A DNA stretch of 64,000 bases, from positions 34,091,501 to 34,155,500 of the forward strand of contig NC_090698.1 of the NCBI RefSeq assembly GCF_040954835.1. The letters run 5' to 3'. Made by a program: the position numbers and the translations under genes. Below are positions 38,801 to 49,180 of this stretch, piece by piece. Positions within the stretch are counted from its first letter, which is position 1, and each line of letters opens with the position of its first letter. The notes beneath the pieces are model-generated. The model was not told the origin of the DNA and searched no databases. It worked only from the letters and a program-made list of their open reading frames with translations. This DNA is from Lepisosteus oculatus. Taxonomy: Eukaryota; Chordata; Actinopteri; Semionotiformes; Lepisosteidae.

Positions 38801-38889
38801 GCCTGTCTGTGGGCACTTCTGGGATAGAAGCAGTTTTTGCAGGAGCCCGGTTTCCACACGTGTTCGGCAAAGTCTCCACACGCAGACAT
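16850..38889 (-). CDS. PRAG1: PRAG1 (Pragmin/SGK223), PEAK-family pseudokinase scaffold, five coding exons
   Basis: The exons, in transcript order, are 38889-38590, 38198-36547, 26864-26710, 20263-19533 and 17884-16850. All introns are GT-AG and phases match (0, 2, 1, 0), giving 1290 residues against about 1400 in mammals. The start is MSACGDFAEHVWKPGSCKNC, the PEAK/PRAG signature. A long disordered region holds EPIYA (Tyr371), the site that recruits CSK in mammalian Pragmin, plus acidic EEEEE and proline-rich PPPPPPKK runs. Next come the helices before the kinase fold (LLSNIDSREG, KLGGLYAESL), AVK (Lys946), HRD (1063-1065), a DFG position reading SFA, and C-terminal helices ending LEDWLCCQYF. 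PEAK1 is excluded by EPIYA, the ITVMAAHTEEDNRTFYLSSPDSAV-type block and HRD rather than HCD. The cytoplasmic scaffold links CSK/SRC and RHO signalling. Confidence 0.95.
17885..19532 (-). other. PRAG1 intron 4
   Basis: GT-AG intron of 1648 bases. It carries one copy of the foldback element (18285-18438). The end next to exon 4 (19404-19530) has a second copy at 21318-21440. Confidence 0.85.
18285..18438. mobile_element. Foldback repeat copy A
   Basis: The left arm 'aggtgggtagctgcgtcagc' with 'ggctgcaaaggaac' is followed, after 29 unrelated bases, by the opposite arm 'cccgaagaaggcttcacag' to 'cagcatgg' and a truncated 'acttgttcct'. 'tgtaatag' occurs on both sides (18277-18284, 18439-18446), a candidate target-site duplication. 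Confidence 0.7.
19533..20263 (-). CDS. PRAG1: PRAG1 coding exon 4
   Basis: It finishes Gly703 and encodes residues 704-946. It contains a proline-rich segment (RSLLPPPLPEKKLVNRTVS), serine-rich linkers, the pre-kinase helices (LQTLLSNIDSREGIYSKLGG), KCEDHF, ESNWSLFKLTCNKPCCDAGD and the first kinase-lobe strands ending TYAVK. The last Lys946 is the VAIK-type lysine. The acceptor is 'catttctag' at 20264 and the donor 'aag|gtaagg' at 19532. Confidence 0.95.
21318..21440. repeat. Local duplicate of the intron flank next to PRAG1 exon 4
   Basis: It shares with 19404-19530, in order and orientation, 'gctattttgtcatacta', 'cccagagctttttt'-type text, 'atggcagaggt', 'ctatggccc' and 'aaatgcactta'-type text. 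Similarity fades at the point corresponding to the exon 4 donor. Confidence 0.7.
21950..22135 (+). repeat. Decayed copy of the 'catccattttctaacc' repeat, right half
   Basis: 'acacaaacatggggagagca' and the closing 'cagcactaactgctacagca' match the right half of the full copy at 52585-52930. Confidence 0.55.
22290..22430 (-). repeat. Copy of the same fish repeat, left half, inverted
   Basis: It ends in 'aattagaaaatggatggatg', the mirror of the family's start, preceded by 'caccagctccccagtgaccc'. Confidence 0.6.
23870..24005 (-). repeat. Fish repeat of the 'ggtcctggagggc' type, inverted
   Basis: 'aaccagcaggcagatcactt' and 'ccagaaccaggattgagaac' followed by 'cactgacc' mirror the element whose other orientation appears at 25515-25925. 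Confidence 0.5.
25515..25925 (+). repeat. Fish interspersed repeat split by foldback copy B
   Basis: The left part ends 'tggtcctggagggcaggtgt' and 'ttttcattccaacacc'. The right part ends 'tttcaggtccagaactggac' and 'acccctcat'. These are the two ends of one known-type repeat, with 25600-25785 inserted between them. Confidence 0.6.
25600..25785. mobile_element. Foldback repeat copy B, most complete hairpin
   Basis: The arm at 25600-25662 ('aataggtttattccatgctg' and on) is an imperfect reverse complement of 25664-25737 (through 'ggcatggaataaacc'). Then comes the outer segment 'gcagcctgcgcatgctgac' to 'acccacctgaa'. A transcript could fold into a stem of about 60 base pairs with almost no loop. 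Confidence 0.75.
25975..26285 (-). mobile_element. tRNA-derived SINE
   Basis: Read on the - strand, it opens 'gggcggagcggtggctctgt' (A-box-like). A B box 'gccagttcaaatccagc' lies about 50 bases later. The body has 'cctactctgttgggctcctg' and 'ggcccttaaccccaactgc', and the tail 'attcctaatgcaagaaattg' with 'aataaagt' and TTATTG units. The whole is about 300 bases. A sister copy is at 40551-40832. Confidence 0.8.
26290..26517 (+). repeat. Copy of the 'catccattttctaacc' repeat
   Basis: 'cagcagacaatgggcacaag', 'gatgccagtccatcacgggg' and 'aatgcaaactccatacagaa' follow the family in order. It is cut at the right by foldback copy C. Confidence 0.6.
26518..26628. mobile_element. Foldback repeat copy C with 10-bp direct repeats
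   Basis: A partial arm (26528-26618) from 'tctttcttc' through 'cagcatggaataaacc' to 'ctacccacctgaa' lies between two exact copies of 'cttagaccag' at 26518-26527 and 26619-26628. The arm lacks the 'gaagaaggctcc' end, so it is truncated on that side. Confidence 0.75.
26710..26864 (-). CDS. PRAG1: PRAG1 coding exon 3
   Basis: A 155-base exon finishing Arg651, encoding residues 652-702 and starting Gly703. It reads VSSKMSQSSSDLEKASHGS and on to SDSRIFGDV, a conserved serine-rich block of PRAG1 just before the proline-rich linker. The acceptor is 'tctgcag' at 26865 and the donor 'ttg|gtgagt' at 26709. Confidence 0.93.
28840..29050 (-). mobile_element. Partial copy of the MBOAT4-intron MITE, reverse orientation
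   Basis: It shares, in reverse orientation, 'aatacatctcttttaat', 'agaaatattgct', 'acattacattagtcatta' and 'gtgagcaggaa' with 4560-4830. The termini with TTAA are not preserved. Confidence 0.6.
29160..29410 (-). repeat. Inverted copy of the 'catccattttctaacc' repeat
   Basis: 'ggggtgtatctcgccttgta' and 'gtggttagaaaatagatgga' mark the inverted left end, and 'taggttaactgacttctggg' marks the middle. Confidence 0.6.
32605..32622. repeat. (CA)n microsatellite
   Basis: About nine CA units. Confidence 0.85.
33930..34240 (-). repeat. Decayed inverted copy of the 'catccattttctaacc' repeat
   Basis: 'gatcctgggttcgtttcaat', 'gtatggagtttgcatattct' and 'gatgaactggtgatatatc' match the inverted family in order. 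Confidence 0.55.
36547..38198 (-). CDS. PRAG1: PRAG1 coding exon 2 (large disordered exon)
   Basis: It encodes residues 101-650 plus two bases of Arg651. The first codons (DSQSPNEKLCHKK) lie upstream of the first Met in the exon and are kept by the acceptor 'tttatttcag' at 38199. EPIYAEST is encoded at 37374-37397, with Tyr371 in EPIYA at 37383-37397. The conserved block ITVMAAHTEED then YLSSPDSAV, an acidic EEEEE stretch, and PPPPPPKKHH just before the donor at 36546 follow. The composition is Ser/Pro-rich and low in structure, as in mammals. Confidence 0.95.
38199..38589 (-). other. PRAG1 intron 1 (between coding exons 1 and 2)
   Basis: A short 391-base phase-0 GT-AG intron. Nothing else is recognised. 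Confidence 0.85.
38590..38889 (-). CDS. PRAG1: PRAG1 coding exon 1
   Basis: It encodes exactly 100 residues from MSACGDF, with WKPGSCKNCF, YSKPTIAVKPTRM and SDVWTNLN conserved. The donor is 'cag|gtaaac'. The ATG at 38889 is chosen because the conserved N-terminus begins here and a plausible acceptor ('ctttgcag', exon from 38909) lies 20 bases upstream. The frame stays open to a Met at 38973, but that stretch is probably intron. Mammals have a slightly longer N-terminus. Confidence 0.9.
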
Positions 38890-40550
38890 CTTCAGTCTCT
38901 TCACTATCACTGCAAAGCCGGCTAATATCCAGAACACAGGGGGTCTTCTGACATGGTGCACCAAATGCAACAAAGTTCCCTGGACTCAGAGCTGTCAGTG
39001 TTCTAAACCTGTGAGAAGAAGACATTCATGCATGTTTATAAAGGCATTTCTTCAGATTTCATGCAAAGATATACCAATGATAAGCTTCCAGAATACCTGG
39101 AATTGACTGTGTTGTCCTAAAACCATGTTGATAACTAAATTTGATCACTGGTTAATTGTTTCAAGGACCTTTGCAGCAGAATTTTTTAAAGCAATTTCAA
39201 TCTTAACACAACAACAATGGAGGTCAGGCTGAGGTTTTGATCTGAAACCAGACCAGGAAGTGCAAAAAACATATCTGATGTGTGACTTACTTATACACTA
39301 ATCTAAATATGGTCAGAAATGCAGATTAGAAATTAATGTGGCAACAAATACACATTTTTGAATTTGTAACTGCAATTCCTTTCTCTATAAACTTATTCTT
39401 ACATATTCATCTCTAGCTCTCTCAGGTTTTATCTTCATTTTTCACCAACAAAGATCAGTGGTAGATAGCCATAGTCCTTGAGTACCACCTTTGTTTATGG
39501 TTTCCATTCAATATCAAACCTTAATTATTTTATTAAAGCGAGTAACTGGATAAGAAGTCAAAATCAGCTGAGTGCTATTTAAAAGCATCCAGCAGTTTCA
39601 CTGATTTTTCTTCTCATTATCACAAACATAAACACTGAAATTCTTACTCAAAAAATTATTTTCATATAAAGCATTTAACTGACCAAGTGCGCTAACACAG
39701 TCAGCATTACGTATTCCAAAGTAAAACCTGATTTGACAGTGAATTTTGGTCACACATACTGTGCACTTTGAAAACATCTTTATACAGCACATGTAGGCCA
39801 AATGGAATTGCCCCAAAGCCAACATTAAAAAATAAAAGATTAGAAGTCCTCCTGACCAATGAAACCAGTAACTAAATGATCAAAAGAAAATGCCTGGTTC
39901 ACTACCATCTGTGTCTTTGTTTCAGTGCTTGGAAATAATTTATAAGGATACACAGTAATCTTTTCTCCTGCCAAATGCAAAACATTTAAATTAAAACCAC
40001 ACAGCTTAGGATCATTGTTAAGCAAGGTTTTTCTTGGAAAAACAATTTAAGAAATAGAAGGTATCATACTAAAAAAATAAAAGTAAATAAAAAGCTGAAG
40101 AAATGAATAACAGTTTAGTGACTAATTAAAGGAAAATAAAATGTTTAAAGTACTACATTTTCATAAAAGTTTAGAATTGTCCATGTTTTACAGGTTTTGT
40201 GTACAAGCTACAACTTATCTTTGCATATCCTTCTTAAGGAAATCTTCCTCACTGTTCTCTACAGCTTTAACTAAATCCCATTAAACTCAATAAAGACTGC
40301 AATAACTTGACAAGACTATATTTACACTTTTAAAGCTATTTATTAATTATTTAGAGTGCTTTTACTTTTTGTATAATATTTTAAATTAACTGATTTCCAG
40401 AGTAAAAGTATAGATTTTTTCTTGTTACTACAGGACACTGCTATAGAACAATTCCAGAGCCCATTAGGTTAGTTAGGTAACCCATAATATATAAGGAAAT
40501 TTGAAAGCTTACAAAATGCTGTAAAATATGGGTGGAGGGCAGAACCCTAG

Positions 40551-40832
40551 GGTAGAGTGGTGGCACTGTGGCTAAGGTACTGCATTTATGGCTGGAAGGT
40601 TGCTGGTTCAAATCCTGTAGCTAGTAGAGGAATCCTACTCTGTTGGGCCCCTGAGCAATGCCCTTAACCCCAACTGCCCCATGGGTGCTGTACAATGGCT
40701 GACCCTGTGCTCTGACCCCAAGCTTCTCTCCCTGTCTGTGTGTCTGTCTCATGGAAAGCAAGCTGGGGTATGTGAAAAAGACAAATTCCTAATGCAAGAA
40801 ATTGTATATGGCTAATAAAGTAATCTTATCTT
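40551..40832 (+). mobile_element. tRNA-derived SINE (sister of 25975-26285)
   Basis: It opens 'gggtagagtggtggcactgt', with the B box 'gctggttcaaatcctgt', then 'aatcctactctgttgggccc', 'cccttaaccccaactgcccc', and the tail 'attcctaatgcaagaaattg' with 'taataaagt'. It is nearly full length. Confidence 0.8.
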
Positions 40833-41394
40833 AAATATTCACAGGAATACACTATTATCAGGAAATGAACATCTTTCTCTACCATTACATTGACATTTTA
40901 AAGAAACAGAAGAGACGTAGGTAAAATAATTATTCTAATTAATATTAGTAATCAGCAAGCTACATCAACACATGGGATCACTGTGGAATGTTAAGGCTAG
41001 TAGCATGTGGCCACCTTCAGATGCAGTACAAGCTTTACATTTGCAATGCAAGCTTAATGCCAGTTTGCAAATGCTGTTTTGTGGGATACCTACCCATACC
41101 CCTCACAAAGCATGTGCCTGGTCACTGGTCTCTGAGCTGTTTACCACATATAATCCTAGCTCTTCCCAGAAATGTTCAAGTCTGTAGAGTGGGACAGTCA
41201 AAGCAGAACTGTCACATTCTTATCTTGCAAGACAGCTGTCACTTGAGCAGCATGAAGACATGCACAGTTCTGCTAGAATTTCATGTTAGGATGAGTGCGC
41301 AGGAAGGACTGTACTTCATTTTTCTAGAGTAATATTTTTTTATGTCCAGTATATATTTTCCCCATAATTTCACTCAGCCATTCATCATAAGCAA

Positions 41395-41700
41395 GTAGCT
41401 TATTCCACGTAGTCATGTTGGCCATCTGGGGCCATCGTGGAAGGCAGGACTACACCCTACACAAGACACCAGTCCATTGCAGGGTAAAAACAAAAACAAG
41501 AACAAGTCAGCAATAAAACTAGTCAGCATATCTTCAGAATGTGGTAGCCAACTGGACCACATGGAGAAAACCTACACAAACACAAGAAAAATGCAGACTC
41601 CACAAAGAAAGAACTTCAGTCCAGAACTGAACCCAGAACCTAAGTGCCATGAGACAGCAGTGTTAAGTGCCATGCCACTCACTTCCTCTCCAGTTGTCTA
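41395..41700 (+). repeat. Decayed copy of the 'catccattttctaacc' repeat
   Basis: 'caagacaccagtccattgca', 'ggagaaaacctacacaaaca' and 'gagacagcagtgttaagtgc' occur in family order. Confidence 0.6.
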
Positions 41701-44621
41701 AAGCTGGCTTTTTGCATGATGAACAGACAAAAATGTTGCATTACACACAAAGTTACAATAACATGCTGTTATATATTGTTTGTCATTTTTAAAGTATAAA
41801 AATCAGATGTGATTATAATAATCAATTCTTATTTAAATTGATCTACATTTTTCAAAGTAAAAATGAAGTAAAAGTTTTAACAATGCCATAGTTGTAGATC
41901 TAATTCAGGAATGTAAAATGTTAACATTCTAAGGATTCTGAAAACTGTTCTTTGGGTATAGTTATATACCAAAATAGATGCTTATCTTTTTTTATTACAT
42001 AGTTTTCACTATATGAAACAAGGTAGGCTATTATTCTTACTTTGCAAAGCATTACATTGCATTACAATAATTGGTATGCAGACTAAATTCTACACTAACT
42101 TTATCTAAAGTGAAAGAGTATGTTACCTGCAGAGAAAGTCTTTTAATCTAAACTTATTTTTCTGGATCTTTAACAAATGTAAATACACAGCTACAAACAA
42201 TTTCCAGACTTAATAATAACAGCCCCAACTGAAATATAATTATAAGACCAACTGAAAGTGTATATGAAGTGTACAAAGTCAAAAGTCTTAGGTGAGACTT
42301 AAGACTATTTCTTATATAATAATTTCTACAATACAATTTCTACAATATCTAAACATCAGGGCATTGATCAAGTAAGACATTATAGGAATATTACCCCTGT
42401 TGCCTTCCTATGTTTCAGAGCATTAAATCCTCTGCAGATGTATTCAGAATGTAGTACATGGACAGTAATAGTTCAATATATTAATTAAAAGGTTTTTAAA
42501 ACTTACTTATCCTTGTATTTATTACCTATTTAATTTAAGTTGTAAAAAAGTATTCAAATCCATGATTTAAAAAAGCTGCCTACTCTTTTGATGGCACTGT
42601 TTTATGCCTGTTTTTATGTTGCATACATCAGGAGTCTGCATGAAATCGTATGCACATACATCACAAAAAGAACGTTACCAAAGTACTTGTAAAAAAAACT
42701 GCACTACTAAACAGAGAAGAAAGAAAAGTGTAAGAAACGTGAACCTTGGTGCACTAGGATTTGGAAAGTGGTCTCATAAATTTATCGTGTTTGATTCCGG
42801 CTTCAAAAACCCTGCACCATCATAGACTTTAAAGAGAAGATTAGGGCTGATAGTCACAATTTGGAACACAGAGAATTTAAAATTGTTCATGTCTACACAA
42901 GAGCACAACTTAAAACTGCATGCAACTCTCAAATTAGGTTAAGAGATATTTTAAAAAACAGGATGGAGTCATTTTATACCCATAAATGGTTTATATGGTT
43001 GCTATTGTAGTAAAAAAGAAAATAATGTAAACTCCAACAGTAAAATCAGAATTCTTTTTTGTCTTGTTTATTTACAAAAGTGAGAAACTGATATAAAGGT
43101 CAATTAGAGTTAATACACAACTGGAAAACTTCATATAATATTTCCCAAATTATGCAAACTTAACTCCTACTTTAAGAAATGGAAGAATTTTGTTATAATT
43201 AACTTTGCCCATCATTTCTGGGTGACTGAATTAGTGGTTCTCTCAGGTTCTGTTTTGCCCACTTGCCTTGACTTGAAGGAGAGTATAGAAGCAGTCTTCA
43301 GTTTTGTTGATCCACATTCTTAAAGTGATACTATCGTAAACATTATCACAGTGCCTCCAACAATGCCTTGAGTGGAATGACAGGTATGAAGGACATCATG
43401 TCACTCAGGGGTGAAAACTGTACATCTGCAACACTGGACAAAGGATTTTAAAACCTTTACAGCTCTTTATAGTATTATTTTTTTATCTCATTACCAGGAA
43501 GGTTTTTACAGATCCTAAAACACTTTTTTCATTATTTCCTCTGCCTTCTTAAAAGTAATCTAAGGCTGAAAATGGGATATATGCGTTACATTACTTGTTT
43601 TCTGATACCTACCTTATAGATATAATTACTATTAAGAGTAGCTCTGATCAAAAGCTATCAGTTATCTGTAAAAAGTGGAGGCTTATTTGCAATATTATAG
43701 AATATTATAATATGATTTTCATCTTTTAAATGTTATCTAACATATTAAATTAATAATTTGGTCAAAAAGTATTTGGCTGCAAACAGTTGTTTTTTTCAGG
43801 AAGTTACTTAACATTTAAAACTGATATTGTGTGATAGCATCCTTCTGCATAAAACTAAAATAAAATGTAGATAAAAATGAAATGCCTTTTGATTCTTATC
43901 ATCAAGTAATTAAAAAAATGTTATTTTTTAATTTTTAAAAAGGGTTTAATAGGATTTTTTTAATGCAGGTTTACCTGTATAGAGTTGAGTATTTCTATCT
44001 TTCCAACCTTACCAACAAGTGTAGTCAAGTGTCAATGTTTTTACTTCAGAGTATTTAACTTATTTGTATGCTCAAAATAGGGGAAAGCAAAACTACAAAT
44101 AAGGGACTAAATATAGGCTATTAAGCAGATGAAAGCAAGCTCTACAATCTAGCGCCTCATCATTAAAAAAAACTTCAAAGATCAAAGACAGGGTAGGCAA
44201 GTCTCAGAAAGGAAACTACGCAAATTATTTTAAAAAAGAGCATTCTGAGTTTCACAAGGTAGTTTCGTAATGAATTATTTACTCCAGAACATTTGCCCTT
44301 TCTGGTAACTAACATCAAAATGGAATCGGAATCGAAAAATTATTTTCTAATTAATGCTATACACGAGACTTCCATTTACATTCAATTTACAAAGAACGTG
44401 CACTTCTGGCACTCCCACAAGAAAGCTCCAAATTCCCAGAATAAAACTGTACTTACCCCAAAACTTACAAGAGTGTAGATCAATATTAAATTATGGAACA
44501 TGCTTATGTGTACATGGGTGTAAAAGAGTAAAAATAATAGTCTACAGTAAGAGCAGCTGAAATGTTGTATGAAGAGTACTGTGATGCTGTAAAGTTAATG
44601 AGCAATGTAAGGAAATAAAAT

Positions 44622-44735
44622 TAAGGTGTGTGAAGAAGACTCCACAGCTGAAAAATTGTGTTTCTTTTCTTCTGTTTTCAGCATGGAATAAATGCAGCCT
44701 ATGCATGTTGACACAGCTACCTACCTGAACTACTT
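44622..44735. mobile_element. Foldback repeat copy D (single arm)
   Basis: It runs from 'gtgtgtgaagaagactccac' through 'cagcatggaataaa', then 'gcagcctatgcatgttgac' to 'ctacctgaactact'. The piece between 'aataaa' and 'gcagcc' is deleted. Confidence 0.65.
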
Positions 44736-45479
44736 TAATCTGTCTATTACTGTTATTTTGCATTAATGTACACTTTAATCATATTAAAATAATATTTAAT
44801 ATTGCTTTCCCTCCTTAATATTGTCACACACTCTCCCACTCAACTAATCAATTGATCTGATCAATTGTTAATTTTGCGACCTATTAGGCCAAGAGATAAG
44901 TACTACTGATTTCATCCACTACGTCAGCAGTGGAAACAGGTTTATCCAAGGTCTTACTCAGTCTTAATATAATACCTATATTATATTATACCTTAACTGC
45001 TACCTATACGACACAGGACTAGCCTCTAATACACAATTGCCACATCTGTATAGGTGGATTGCTTTTTAAATAAATTAAATGTTAAATCGTAATCATTAAA
45101 TGTTAATTATAATGTAATTACCACTGGCCAAACCATTTTTACTTCACACCCATATCATCTCAAACTATTTACCTGCAACTCAATATACATTGTTTGATCA
45201 GGTAGAGACCCTAGAATATAATTTTGTATGCTTAGGAGCAAAGTACTTTATCAATAGTACTTTAAAATGTACTTCATCAATAGTCTTTTTTATCTTGTTG
45301 CTAGCATTTACAATAGACTTGAGCTACTCTTGTTTAATATACTCTTGTTTTCCTCTTGCATTCAGCATTGTGGCCTTGCTGATAAAAGGTTTGTTTTAAA
45401 TGCGTAGTTAAAAATACAATCCCAACTGATGATTGCCAAAAAACGTTAAAGTACTAATTTAGACGCATACCAGTGAACA

Positions 45480-46269
45480 TAGAAGATTATGCAAATGTAA
45501 GCATAAAGCACCTCATCCACACCAATATAAACCTTTGGGAACCTTTTGAGTTGCATTATCAGGCAGGGACCTACACAGAATCGCTATAGGGTTTAGGTCT
45601 GATCTTTGACTAGGGCTAGGCCATTCCAAAACTTTAATTTTGCTTCTTTTCAGCCATTCTTATGTGGACTTGCTTTTGTGTTTCGGATCATTGTCTTGCT
45701 GCAACTATGCTTAAGCTTCAGCTCATGGACGGATGACTGTATGATGTTCTTACTGTGGAATGCTGTGTTTGCTTTACGCCACACAAAATGGGACCCATGT
45801 CGTCCAAAAAGTTCCACTTTTAACTCATCTGTCCATAGCACATTCTCCCAAAAGGCTTGGGGATCATGCAGATGCTTCTTGGCAAATGAGAGATGAGCAT
45901 TTATGTTCTTCTTGGTTAGCAGTGGTTTCCGCCTTGCTACTCTCCCATGAAGCTCATTTTTGCCGTTTTCTGATTGTGGAGTCATGAACACTGACCTTAG
46001 CTGAGGCAAGAAAAGCCTGCAGTTCTTTGGATGTTTTTTTAGGATCCTCTGTGACTTCCTGGATGATTATACGCTGAGAAATTTTGGCAAGCCTGCCACT
46101 CCTGAGAAAATTCACTACTGTTCAAAGTGTTCTCCATTTGGAGACTATGGCTCTCTGTGGTTCAGTGGAGACCCAGAACCTTAGAAATGGCTTTGTAACC
46201 CTTTCCAGACTGATAGAGATCAACAACTTTTTTTCTGATCTCTTCAGGAATATCCTTTGATCGTGACAT
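45480..46269 (-). pseudogene. Internally deleted Tc1-like transposase
   Basis: It starts at the ATG in 46267-46269 with SRSKDIPEEIRKKVVDLYQ and the HTH region. A frame break follows. Then 46009-45650 reads VARRKPLLTKKN, LSFAKKHLHDP, WTDELKVELFG (first catalytic Asp) and WRKANTAFHSKNII, which jumps straight to SSVHELKLK. The usual middle (GGGSVMVWGCF-like part) is missing, about 40-50 residues. 'QDNDPKH'-type coding DNA follows in another frame, and the tail corresponds to KVLEWPS and SDLNPI. It cannot make active enzyme. Confidence 0.8.
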
Positions 46270-46600
46270 AATGTGCTTTTTGAATCTTTGTGCTGGCAAC
46301 TTGACTCTGATAGTAAGGGTCAAAATACAGTAAGTGAGGTTTATATTGAGCAGGGCTGGCTGTAATCAGGCCTTGTTGTGTTCAATCAGCTGACTCTAAT
46401 TATCCCTTTAATTGGGTTGATTTAACTAATTACTTTTTCACGCAGTGCCAGTTGGTTTTGTTCATTAAATAAATGAAATAAGTATAAAAATGTGTTATTT
46501 TTTCACTCAAGTTCCCTTCATCTGATATCAGATTTTGGTTGAAGAGCTAGAAAACATTCAGTGTCAAACATTTGCAATAATAGAGGAAATCAGTTCTTCA
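45480..46600 (-). mobile_element. Tc1-like DNA transposon relic
   Basis: It holds transposase fragments plus one non-coding end (46410-46600) with 'tttttcacgcagtgccag', 'tgatatcagattttggttg' and 'acattcagtgtcaaac', which matches the inner terminal region of a common fish Tc1 family. The other end is not clear. Confidence 0.75.
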
Positions 46601-47957
46601 ACCCATTCATGGCACAGGTCTCCAACTTTGTCATTTAGTCATTTACAGCATTCCAATACAAAATAAAGATCTGCTTTGTATTCAGTCTGTTTATTCCTAT
46701 CTATTCCAACACTGATCTTCTGCCTTGCCACCTGCTGAGTGAATGTTGCAGTCATAAACAGCACTTGCAAGACATACATTCCCCTTGCAATGCTAATGAC
46801 TAAACTGTTTGCTCTGGGTTGGTCTAACAAACTGCAAAGGTAAACTGACAATAAAAGCCTTTGCAATAGTACTGTGACTGTATGGTTCTAAGAAGGGCTA
46901 CATATACACATTTTATGACAAAAAAGAACACTCAGCAAGACAGTTTGTCTATGAACTTCCCTATTATTTATAAATACAGATATGTGAGTGTTGTTTTCAT
47001 GGAGGTATAAGAGAAAGCCCACAACAGGAGACACCTTCTTTGTTATCACTGCAGCACCAACTGCTTCATGTTGAGCTCCTCAGAAAATCTTCCCTGTTTA
47101 AGCCCCTTGAAAGTCCAGCTAGTAAAAAAGTTCAAAATTCTGGCTCGCAAAGCTTCTGGCTCACAAAGTCATGTCAAAAATCATGACTCAAGGTGGACAC
47201 TGCCCAAAATTTGTATCCCAAAGTGCCAAATGTAAAATCTTAGCTACACAGGATGCATACTCTACACTTGCACACTTTACTTAGCTTGAGTGAAAACTGA
47301 ACTACGTTTTTTCAACACATAAATATTTTTTATTTAAATTTGTTTAATTGTTGTCATTGTTTGTAACTGAATCATTATTAATTTTTACATACTACCCTTG
47401 AGAAATGTATAAAATGTATGTATAAAAATGTATAACATTTTATGTATGTATAAAACAAAATATTCTCTTATTATTTTACATAAGATATGCATATTCAACA
47501 TTCAAAACAGTGCAGTGAGACCTGTCGGGAGTCCAGCTGCCTGTAAAGTGTTGTATAACAGTCTTTGAGACATTTTGTTCAAAGAAAGCATTCCTACGCT
47601 TAATGAGAACTTCTTATTTTTTACACAAAAGCAAAAATTCAGGCCAAGTAACCTAAAATGGTACTAGTAAAGTAAGATCATGTGCTTAGATTCTCTAGAC
47701 TTTGAGATAAAGTTAAACAGTAGTCATTCTAAGATATGTAACAATTTCAAATCTAAATAAAAATTAACTTTCCATTTACTGTGATGCATAAAATAACAAT
47801 TTTTACTATTTCAATAGGGAGTTGAAATACTGTACATAACACTTTAAGAAGTATTTTAAATTGTATCCTTAGGGGAAGTATATATATATGACAGGACCGC
47901 CAAAGTAAATGTGATACATAGTAGAATTAATTCATACTATGTATACTTCAATTTATA

Positions 47958-48041
47958 CTTCACACCTGAAGAAGGCTTCACGGCCTAAACCTTGTGTTTT
48001 CTTTCTTCTCTTTTCAGCATGGAATAAAGCTATTCATTGTT
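47958..48041. mobile_element. Foldback repeat copy E (truncated arm)
   Basis: 'cacctgaagaaggcttcacg' through 'cagcatggaataaagc', then it stops. 'aatttata' flanks both sides (47950-47957, 48042-48049), but it is short and AT-rich. Confidence 0.6.
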
Positions 48042-48304
48042 AATTTATAATATTACATACAACAAATTTATTCATTCTTCTGTTTCAGTACACCAAAACC
48101 TGACCAAAATATGACCTACATACATGACATACAAAAGCATCTTAAAATGAGCTCTGTATGTCTAAAAACATTCAAAAAAAAATCTTGCAAATAAAGTAAA
48201 TGACGGTTTTAGTGTTTTTTGCGAAGTTATAACTGAGCACAGAGCTCTTTGAAAATACTGATATATACTGATATATACAATTTTGTAGAAAAAAATATAA
48301 AAAG

Positions 48305-48860
48305 CACACAGCGAAGAAGCAATGGAATTGATTTATCCCAATTAAAGGTATTCGCCTACTGGCACAACAGATCCACAGATGATGCAATCTCCATTGCCAT
48401 ACACACGGCCCTATCCCATTTGGATAAAAAGAACACATACGCAAGACTTCAGCTCAGCTTTTAACACCATCATTCCAGAGAAACTAGTCAACAACTCGGT
48501 GCACTGGGTCTTGACACCACCCTGTGCAACTGGATTCGGGACTTTCTGACAGGCAGCAACCAGGCTGTCAGGCTTGGAAACCACACCCCCGGCACACTGA
48601 CTCTGAACACTGGGGTTCCCCAGGGGTCTATTGCTTTACTCCCTGTCAAGATGTTAACTCCCCATAATTTTCTATCCTTTATTTCATTCTGTTGATGTAT
48701 GATTTTGCACAACTGATGTTGTTTTTCACATTACCAGTTTCCTGTTGTTGTTTGGCACATTGCCTGTTGTCTCTGTCTTTCTTACTGTCTGAGAGCTAGC
48801 TAAATGGCATTTTGTTATACCATATACCTATGTATGATTATAATGACAATAAACTTCAAC
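48305..48860 (+). repeat. LINE reverse-transcriptase fossil with 3' tail
   Basis: The frame gives [25 protein letters not shown] and, after a frameshift, [13 protein letters not shown] and a TLNTGVPQG-like part. These are RT domain motifs of a fish LINE (Rex1-like). It then drops to the 3' end 'tataatgacaataaacttc'. Internal deletion and frameshifts make it dead. Confidence 0.7.
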
Positions 48861-49054
48861 TTGAACTTGTATAGGTTTTGCTACTAATGGCTTAATGGCA
48901 TGATAATAATAAGGTACAAAGAGCGAATATACAATATACAAATTAGTACTTTCATAAATTCTGCTGTACTGTGCTTTTCTGTGGAAATTTTATACTTGGA
49001 AAAGCAAATTTTAGGCAAAATAGATCTGCAAAGCAACAGGGTTTACGACAGAGG

Positions 49055-49180
49055 TCACCCGAAAAAGGCTCTATGGCCGAAACGTAATGTTTCTTTCTTC
49101 TCTTTTCAGCATGGAATAAACCTGTACTTGTTCCTTTGCAGCCTACGCATGCTGACGCAGCTACCCATTTGAACTACTTC
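49055..49180. mobile_element. Foldback repeat copy F (full single arm)
   Basis: 'cacccgaaaaaggctctatg' through 'cagcatggaataaacc', 'cttgttcctttgcagcctac', 'gcatgctgacgcagctaccc' and 'gaactactt'. It is one of the best single-arm copies. Confidence 0.7.

Noticed and set aside
38890..38973. Upstream in-frame Met extending PRAG1 by 28 residues
   Set aside because: The added residues do not resemble PRAG1 N-termini, and a splice acceptor lies between this Met and the conserved start.
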